In this document: one piece after another, positions 7,416-11,534 of the stretch
Layout of the letters: every line of letters starts with the position of its first letter
Numbering within the stretch: the stretch's first letter is position 1
Assembly: GCA_030066455.1 (NCBI GenBank)
Contig: JASJBQ010000129.1
Location: forward strand, 1 to 11,534
Length of the DNA stretch: 11,534 nt
Direction: 5' to 3'
DNA from: Desulfobacterales bacterium
GTDB lineage: Bacteria > Desulfobacterota > Desulfobacteria > Desulfobacterales > UBA5852
The notes under the pieces: model-generated
Seen by the model: the letters and a program-made list of their open reading frames with translations, nothing else
Database searches by the model: none
What the model was told of the DNA's origin: nothing
Made by a program: the position numbers and the translations under genes

Positions 7416-7438
7416 ATGTTTAATAATGAAACATTATT
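7415..7438 (+). repeat. Two overlapping AT-rich inverted repeats after glpR
   Basis: AATGTTT (7415-7421) pairs with AAACATT (7429-7435), and AATAATG (7422-7428) pairs with CATTATT (7432-7438) over an AAA loop. The two 7-bp stems share bases and exclude each other. They begin at the last base of the glpR stop codon. Without G+C or a T-run they make a poor terminator; they could be a protein site upstream of the transporter promoter. Confidence 0.4.
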
Positions 7439-7449
7439 CTGACTATTTT
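7420..7449 (+). promoter_or_regulatory. Candidate transporter operon promoter
   Basis: TTAATA (7420-7425) and TATTTT (7444-7449) are 18 bases apart, each matching four of six consensus positions. The TATTTT overlaps the left arm of the operator at 7446-7461, just as at glpA. Transcription would start inside the operator, leaving a leader of roughly 120 bases before the first ATPase gene. Readthrough from glpR is also possible. Confidence 0.35.
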
Positions 7450-7461
7450 CACTTGCGAAAA
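7445..7461. promoter_or_regulatory. GlpR-type operator before transporter operon (copy 2)
   Basis: ATTTTCACTTGCGAAAA, identical over 17 bases to the site at 6339-6355. It lies 30 bases after the glpR stop codon and 117 bases before the first transporter gene, in a non-coding stretch. The exact match in two regulatory gaps, 1.1 kb apart, is strong evidence for a shared regulator. Confidence 0.75.
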
Positions 7462-7509
7462 GAAATAGCCGATGATAAGCGCAATGATTGACCGCGTACA
7501 ACGATCCTT

Positions 7510-7562
7510 CCCACCTTAAAACCAAGCCGTTCAACACGGTCGTATCCCCCCGCTCAGGTGGG
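7510..7562 (+). promoter_or_regulatory. Possible leader stem near the glpS ribosome site
   Basis: CCCACCT (7510-7516) can pair with AGGTGGG (7556-7562) around a 39-base loop that holds a small CCGT-TCAAC-ACGG hairpin (7527-7539). The closing stem ends five bases before the GGGAGA ribosome site at 7567-7572. No known riboswitch class is recognised. Could be chance. Confidence 0.25.
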
Positions 7563-7578
7563 CTACGGGAGATGGCAC

Positions 7579-8679
7579 ATGGGGCTGGTGCTCGAGAAGA
7601 TTGACAAAGTCGTCGGCGGCGAAATGCATCTGGCAGGCATCGACCTCGAGTTGCACGCCGGATCACGCAACGTCCTGCTGGGGCGCACACTGGCCGGCAA
7701 AACCTCGCTCTTGCGCATCATGGCCGGTCTGGACAAGCCCACCCGGGGACGCATCATCCTTGACGGGCGCGACGTCACCGGCGTTTCGGTGCGCAAACGC
7801 AGTGTGGCGATGGTGTATCAGCTCTTTATCAATTATCCCTCGCTGACGGTTTACGACAATATCGCTTCACCACTCAAAACCAGCGGGATGGCCAAACCCG
7901 AGATCGATCGCCAGGTGCGTGAAATCGCCGAAATGCTGCGGATCGACGATCTATTAGACCGTCTGCCGGCCGAGCTGTCCGGCGGCCAGCAGCAGCGCAC
8001 CGCCATCGCACGGGCCATGGTCAAGAATGCCGAGCTGCTGCTGATGGACGAGCCGCTGGTCAATCTGGACTATAAGCTCAGGGAAGAGCTGCGGGTCGAA
8101 CTTCAGGACATTTTCGCCCAGCGCAGAGCCATTGTCGTCTACACCACGACCGAGCCGACCGAAGCGCTGATGCTGGGGGGCAACATCACCGTCCTCGACG
8201 AAGGTCGCATTCTTCAGACCGGCACCACCCACACGGCCTACCGCAATCCGGCCACGATCAAAGTGGCCGAAGTCTTCAGCGACCCGCCGATCAACTTTCT
8301 GCACGGCCACATTCAAGGCGCACGGGCGCTCATCGGGCAGGGGATTGAAGTGCCGCTCAACGGCAGTATGCAGGGATTGGCGGACGGCGATTATACCTTT
8401 GGGATTCGCTCCAACCATTTTTTTCTGTCGCGAACGGGTGAAAACGACGCCCAGATCGAAGCGCGTGTGGAGCTGGCCGAGATCAACGGCTCGGAAACCT
8501 TCATCCACTTCAATCACGGCGACAACCGGCTCGTGGCCCAGGAGGACGGCATTTATCCGCACCGGATCGGGACGGCCGTCACCCTCTATGTCAATCCGCG
8601 TTGCCTTTTCGTCTTTGACATGCAGGGCAGCCTGGTTGCCGCCCCGGATCTCGACCGCATTCAACAACAGCCTGCATAG
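7579..8679 (+). CDS. glpS: Glycerol ABC transporter ATPase, GlpS type
   Basis: A 366-residue importer ATPase with a C-terminal TOBE-like regulatory part (from about 240). It has Walker A G-R-T-L-A-G-K-T (35-42), which fits GxxxxGKT but is unlike the usual GPSGCGKT; Q-loop Q81; intact signature L-S-G-G-Q (133-137); and Walker B L-L-L-M-D-E-P (153-159). The switch histidine is missing: the V-T-H-D segment reads T-T-T-E, placing T191 there. No aromatic A-loop residue is evident before Walker A. It should pair with the next gene's ATPase. The ATG at 7579 is chosen because GGGAGA lies 7 bases upstream; a GTG at 7558 is in frame but has no such site. Named after the rhizobial GlpSTPQUV glycerol transporter from gene order (glpR, two ATPases, two permeases). 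A sugar or glycerol-phosphate substrate is possible. Confidence 0.82.
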   Translation: MGLVLEKIDKVVGGEMHLAGIDLELHAGSRNVLLGRTLAGKTSLLRIMAGLDKPTRGRIILDGRDVTGVSVRKRSVAMVYQLFINYPSLTVYDNIASPLKTSGMAKPEIDRQVREIAEMLRIDDLLDRLPAELSGGQQQRTAIARAMVKNAELLLMDEPLVNLDYKLREELRVELQDIFAQRRAIVVYTTTEPTEALMLGGNITVLDEGRILQTGTTHTAYRNPATIKVAEVFSDPPINFLHGHIQGARALIGQGIEVPLNGSMQGLADGDYTFGIRSNHFFLSRTGENDAQIEARVELAEINGSETFIHFNHGDNRLVAQEDGIYPHRIGTAVTLYVNPRCLFVFDMQGSLVAAPDLDRIQQQPA

Positions 8680-8688
8680 GATACGGCC

Positions 8689-9774
8689 ATGGCGCGCATC
8701 GAACTCCATGAAATCGCCCACAGCTATCGTCCCAAACCCGCGGACGAATCGGATTTCGCACTCAAGCGCATCCATCACACCTGGGAGGATGGCGGCGCCT
8801 ATGCCCTGCTGGGCCCTTCGGGCTGCGGGAAGACCACCTTGCTGAACATCATTTCGGGTCTGCTGACACCCACACGCGGAAAGGTGTTATACGACGGTCA
8901 GGATGTTACCGGGCTTCCGCCCGAGAAACGCAACATCGCGCAGGTTTTCCAGTTTCCGGTGCTCTACGACACCATGACGGTCTTCGACAACCTGGCCTTC
9001 CCTCTGCGCAACCGGGGCCACGACGCCGGCGACATCGACCGCCGCGTCCGCGAGGTGGCCGAAATCCTCGATCTGAGCCCCTTTCTAGGCAAACGGGCGG
9101 CAGGCCTGGCCGCCGATGCCAAACAGAAAATATCCCTGGGCCGGGGGCTGGTGCGAAGCGATGTCGCCGCCATTCTTTTTGATGAACCGCTGACCGTGAT
9201 CGATCCCCACCTGAAATGGAATCTGCGGCGCAAACTCAAGGATATCCACGAACAGCTGAAACTGACCTTCATCTATGTGACCCATGATCAGGTGGAAGCC
9301 CTCACCTTTGCCGACAAAGTGGTGGTCATGTACGAAGGCGAAATCGTGCAGATCGGCTCTCCCCAGGATCTCTTTGAAAATCCCGAGCACACCTTCGTGG
9401 GCTATTTTATCGGCAGCCCCGGCATGAATTTCCTCGACTGCACCCTGGAGGGTGATATGGCCCTCTGCAACGGGTCGCGGATCGCCCTCGACGCGGCGGT
9501 GGCGGCCAAAGCGCGCGGTATTGAGGGCAAACTGGAACTCGGCATCCGGCCGATGCATCTCAAGCTCTCCGCCGAGGCCGTCGACGGCGGCATCCCGGCC
9601 CAGGTCAAGGGGGTCGAGGACCAGGGCAGCTACCGGATCGTGAACGTCACCCTGGCGGGCAAGCTCCTGCGGGCCCGGCTGCCGGAAGGCGAGCGCATTC
9701 CCGAGGACAAGGCCTGGCTCATTTTCACCCCGGCCTGGACCCGCCTGTTCGCCGACGGGCGGCTGGTTAAATAG
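8689..9774 (+). CDS. glpT: Glycerol ABC transporter ATPase, GlpT type
   Basis: A 361-residue importer ATPase with a TOBE-like C-terminus. It has an A-loop tyrosine (Y13), Walker A G-P-S-G-C-G-K-T (42-49), Q-loop Q88, Walker B F-D-E-P (164-167) and switch H199 in Y-V-T-H-D. The signature motif is lost: where LSGGQ is expected it reads L-A-A-D-A (140-144), with the flanking K-Q-K-I-S-L-G-R-G-L-V still aligning to QRVALGRALV. The D-loop is also altered (T-V-I-D for SxLD). The loss complements GlpS, which keeps LSGGQ but lacks the switch histidine. The gene starts nine bases after glpS, with AGGATA as ribosome site, so the two are cotranscribed. The symbol follows the rhizobial system and is not the E. 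coli glycerol-3-phosphate antiporter GlpT. Confidence 0.83.
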   Translation: MARIELHEIAHSYRPKPADESDFALKRIHHTWEDGGAYALLGPSGCGKTTLLNIISGLLTPTRGKVLYDGQDVTGLPPEKRNIAQVFQFPVLYDTMTVFDNLAFPLRNRGHDAGDIDRRVREVAEILDLSPFLGKRAAGLAADAKQKISLGRGLVRSDVAAILFDEPLTVIDPHLKWNLRRKLKDIHEQLKLTFIYVTHDQVEALTFADKVVVMYEGEIVQIGSPQDLFENPEHTFVGYFIGSPGMNFLDCTLEGDMALCNGSRIALDAAVAAKARGIEGKLELGIRPMHLKLSAEAVDGGIPAQVKGVEDQGSYRIVNVTLAGKLLRARLPEGERIPEDKAWLIFTPAWTRLFADGRLVK

Positions 9775-9808
9775 TGTCGATCCGGAAATGGTCGATTTTG
9801 GTTCAGGC

Positions 9809-9826
9809 TCCCGCTTTGCAGCGGGA
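9809..9826 (+). terminator. Small GC hairpin after glpT
   Basis: TCCCGC (9809-9814) and GCGGGA (9821-9826) form a 6-bp stem with a 6-base loop, followed by TTTC. It lies 35 bases after the glpT stop codon. Too weak for a full terminator; it might attenuate, or protect, the mRNA between the ATPase and permease genes. Confidence 0.35.
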
Positions 9827-9875
9827 TTTCACATCGGTATTTTATCGACGGTCGGTGTTCAACAAACCGCAGCGA

Positions 9876-9920
9876 TTTTGAAACCACAGGCGTAGTGGCG
9901 CTACGTCGAGGATTTCAAAA
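9876..9920. repeat. 45-bp imperfect palindrome in the glpT-glpP gap
   Basis: Two 20-base arms (9876-9895 and 9901-9920) surround a 5-base loop, TGGCG. The outer 8 bases (TTTTGAAA / TTTCAAAA) and inner 5 bases (CGTAG / CTACG) pair perfectly, and the middle has mismatches. It resembles, from memory and unverified, an interspersed intergenic repeat of Desulfobacterota genomes. It sits inside an operon whose other gaps are a few bases, so an insertion of a repeat unit is a reasonable reading. Confidence 0.6.
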
Positions 9921-9988
9921 GAGCGAGAACATCGGCCTGGGCCGAAAGATGCCTTTTATGGATGGGCGCTAAGCAGCAAGGAGCGGCT

Positions 9989-10870
9989 ATGGACAAGTGG
10001 CCCGACAATAAAGCCTGGTTTCTGGTGTTGCCGGCATTTATCATCGTCGCCTTCAGCGGCATCATTCCTTTGATGACGGTGGTCAACTATTCCCTCCAGG
10101 ATATTTTCGGCCCGGGCGAGGCCGTTTTCGTGGGCACCGAATGGTTCAAGGAAATGCTGGGCAACTACCGGCTGCACGATGCGCTGTGGCGCCAGTTCCT
10201 GTTTTCCGGGATGGCCCTGCTCATCGAGATCCCCCTGGGAATTCTGATTGCCCTGGCCATGCCCAAGCGCGGTTGGGGGGTGTCCGCCTCGCTGGTGATC
10301 CTGGCGCTGCCCCTGGTCATCCCCTGGAACGTGATCGGCACCATCTGGATCATCTTCACCCGGCCGGACATCGGTCTGTTCGGCGTATGGATCAACAGCC
10401 TGGACCTCCTCGAGGTCCCCTTCGATCACACGGCCAAGCCCATCTATGCCTGGATTACGCTGATGGCCATGGAGGTCTGGCACTGGACGCCCCTGGTGGC
10501 CCTGCTGGCCTATGCCGGGCTGCGGGCCATACCCGAGGCCTACTACCAGGCCGCCAAGATTGACGGTGCGTCGGCCTGGGCCACCTTCCTCTACATTCAA
10601 CTGCCCAAAATGCGCGGCGTGCTCACGATTGCCGTTTTGCTGCGCTGGATGGACAGCTTTCTGATTTATGCCGAACCCTTTGCCCTCACCGGCGGGGGTC
10701 CGGGCAACACGACCACCTTTCTTTCCATCTATCTGGTCAAGCTGGCCACCATGCAGTTCGACCTCGGGCCGGCCGCGGCTTTTTCGCTGATCTATTTTCT
10801 GATTGTGCTGCTCTTCAGCTTCGCATTCTACCAGGCCCTGCTCAACGTCGGCCGAGGAGAGAAGGCATGA
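9989..10870 (+). CDS. glpP: Glycerol ABC transporter permease, GlpP type
   Basis: A 293-residue inner-membrane permease of the MalF/UgpA-like binding-protein-dependent family, with about six helices (near 9-31, 72-91, 98-123, 152-176, 209-228, 262-283). The cytoplasmic EAA loop is clear: E-A-Y-Y-Q-A-A-K-I-D-G-A (183-194) followed by F-L-Y-I-Q-L-P. It also has the family's A-L-T-G-G-G-P-G-N-T-T (232-242) ahead of the last helix. The start at 9989 has a perfect AAGGAG five bases upstream; an ATG at 9962 is in frame but has a worse site. It is separated from glpT by 214 bases containing a palindromic repeat, and overlaps the next permease by four bases. It should pair with that permease to form the channel. 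Confidence 0.9.
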   Translation: MDKWPDNKAWFLVLPAFIIVAFSGIIPLMTVVNYSLQDIFGPGEAVFVGTEWFKEMLGNYRLHDALWRQFLFSGMALLIEIPLGILIALAMPKRGWGVSASLVILALPLVIPWNVIGTIWIIFTRPDIGLFGVWINSLDLLEVPFDHTAKPIYAWITLMAMEVWHWTPLVALLAYAGLRAIPEAYYQAAKIDGASAWATFLYIQLPKMRGVLTIAVLLRWMDSFLIYAEPFALTGGGPGNTTTFLSIYLVKLATMQFDLGPAAAFSLIYFLIVLLFSFAFYQALLNVGRGEKA

Positions 10871-11534
10871 AAGTCCAGAAAAGAACCATCGCCCTGTGCA
10901 TCTATTTCGGGCTGCTGATCCTGCCGATCTATTGGATGCTCAACATGTCGCTGCGGACCAACGCCGACATCCTCGGCGACTTTTCGCTTTACCCGGCCGA
11001 TATCACCTTTCGCAATTACATCAAGATTTTCACCGATCCGACCTGGTATACGGCCTATATCAACGCCATCATCTACGTCAGCATGAACACGGTGATGTCG
11101 CTGGCTTTCGCCCTGCCGGCGGCCTACGCCTTCTCACGCTATAGATTCATCGGCGACGGGCAGATGTTTTTCTGGCTGCTGACCAACCGCATGGCCCCCC
11201 CGGCCGTTTTTCTCCTGCCTTATCTTCAGCTCTATTCGACCTTCAAGCTGATGGATACCCATATCGCGGTGGCTTTGGCCCATTGCCTGTTCAACGTCCC
11301 CCTGTCCGTCTGGATTCTTGAGGGCTTCATGTCCGGGATTCCCAAGGAAATCGACGAAACCGCCTTTATCGACGGGTACAGTTTTCCGCGCTTCTTTATC
11401 ACCATATTCATACCGCTGATTCGCGCCGGGGTCGGCGTGACCGCCTTCTTCTGTTTCATGTTCAGCTGGGTCGAACTGCTCTTTGCCCGCACCCTGACGA
11501 TCACCGAAGCCAAACCGATCGTGGCCACCATGAC
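10867..11534 (+). CDS. glpQ: Glycerol ABC transporter permease, GlpQ type, 3' partial
   Basis: The first 222 residues of a MalG/UgpE-like permease; the frame is open to the window end with no stop. Helices are seen near 8-26, 64-88, 100-121, 132-152 and 178-200. The EAA loop is present in diverged form: E-I-D-E-T-A-F-I-D-G-Y (161-171), then F-F-I-T-I-F-I-P-L. The sequence after the first helix (S-L-R-T-N-A-D-I) and the N-R-M-A-P-P segment (107-112) fit this half of the permease pair. The start codon overlaps the glpP stop (ATGA), with GGAGA upstream, so translation is coupled. About 60 residues are probably missing. The symbol follows the rhizobial system and is not the E. coli phosphodiesterase GlpQ. 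The binding protein should follow outside the window. Confidence 0.88.
   Translation, partial: MKVQKRTIALCIYFGLLILPIYWMLNMSLRTNADILGDFSLYPADITFRNYIKIFTDPTWYTAYINAIIYVSMNTVMSLAFALPAAYAFSRYRFIGDGQMFFWLLTNRMAPPAVFLLPYLQLYSTFKLMDTHIAVALAHCLFNVPLSVWILEGFMSGIPKEIDETAFIDGYSFPRFFITIFIPLIRAGVGVTAFFCFMFSWVELLFARTLTITEAKPIVATM

Noticed and set aside
1..11534. CRISPR arrays, tRNA or rRNA genes, transposases, phage genes or toxin-antitoxin pairs
   Set aside because: No regularly spaced direct repeats, no tRNA-like cloverleaf or rRNA sequence noticed by eye, and no mobile-element or defence protein among the supported genes.

Overview
The window is about 60% G+C and tightly packed. The gene set combines anaerobic glycerol-3-phosphate dehydrogenase, NarI/Hdr-type membrane redox modules, a c-type heme motif and a YkgJ-type Fe-S protein. 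This suggests an anaerobically respiring Gram-negative bacterium, most plausibly a sulfate-reducing deltaproteobacterium (Desulfobacterota, Desulfosarcina-like). The taxonomic call is inference from gene style only.

Layout. (1) 2-613 (+): the 3' end of a YkgJ-family cysteine-cluster gene, cut by the left edge. (2) 614-821: a convergent intergenic stretch with a strong GC-rich hairpin at 781-803, probably the terminator of the leftward operon. (3) 822-6273 (-): a four-gene operon, read right to left, of glpA (FAD glycerol-3-phosphate dehydrogenase), glpB (flavin subunit), a membrane protein joining a NarI-like cytochrome b domain to four [4Fe-4S] motifs and one periplasmic CXXCH heme c motif, and an HdrB-like protein with two CCG domains. 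Genes overlap or nearly abut. (4) 6274-6539: an AT-rich divergent control region with two GlpR-type operator candidates and one degenerate one. (5) 6540-7415 (+): glpR, a DeoR/GlpR-family repressor. (6) 7416-7578: a leader with an exact second copy of the glpA operator. (7) 7579-11534 (+): an ABC importer operon matching the GlpSTPQUV glycerol transporter of rhizobia: two ATPases, a 214-bp gap holding an imperfect palindrome, then two permeases. The second permease runs off the right edge, and the expected glpU and binding-protein gene glpV would lie beyond it.

How it works together (inference). Glycerol is imported by the ABC system, phosphorylated by a kinase not in this window, and oxidised by GlpAB to dihydroxyacetone phosphate. 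Electrons pass to the HdrB-like and membrane Fe-S/cytochrome b proteins and then to menaquinone or a periplasmic c-type carrier. GlpR probably controls all three transcription units through a TTTTC-N6-GAAAA site.

Three points deserve most attention. The usual GlpC subunit is replaced by a split, membrane-integrated, heme-containing electron-transfer pair. The two transporter ATPases carry complementary motif losses that predict one intact and one degenerate ATP site. An identical 17-bp operator lies at the glpA and transporter promoters.
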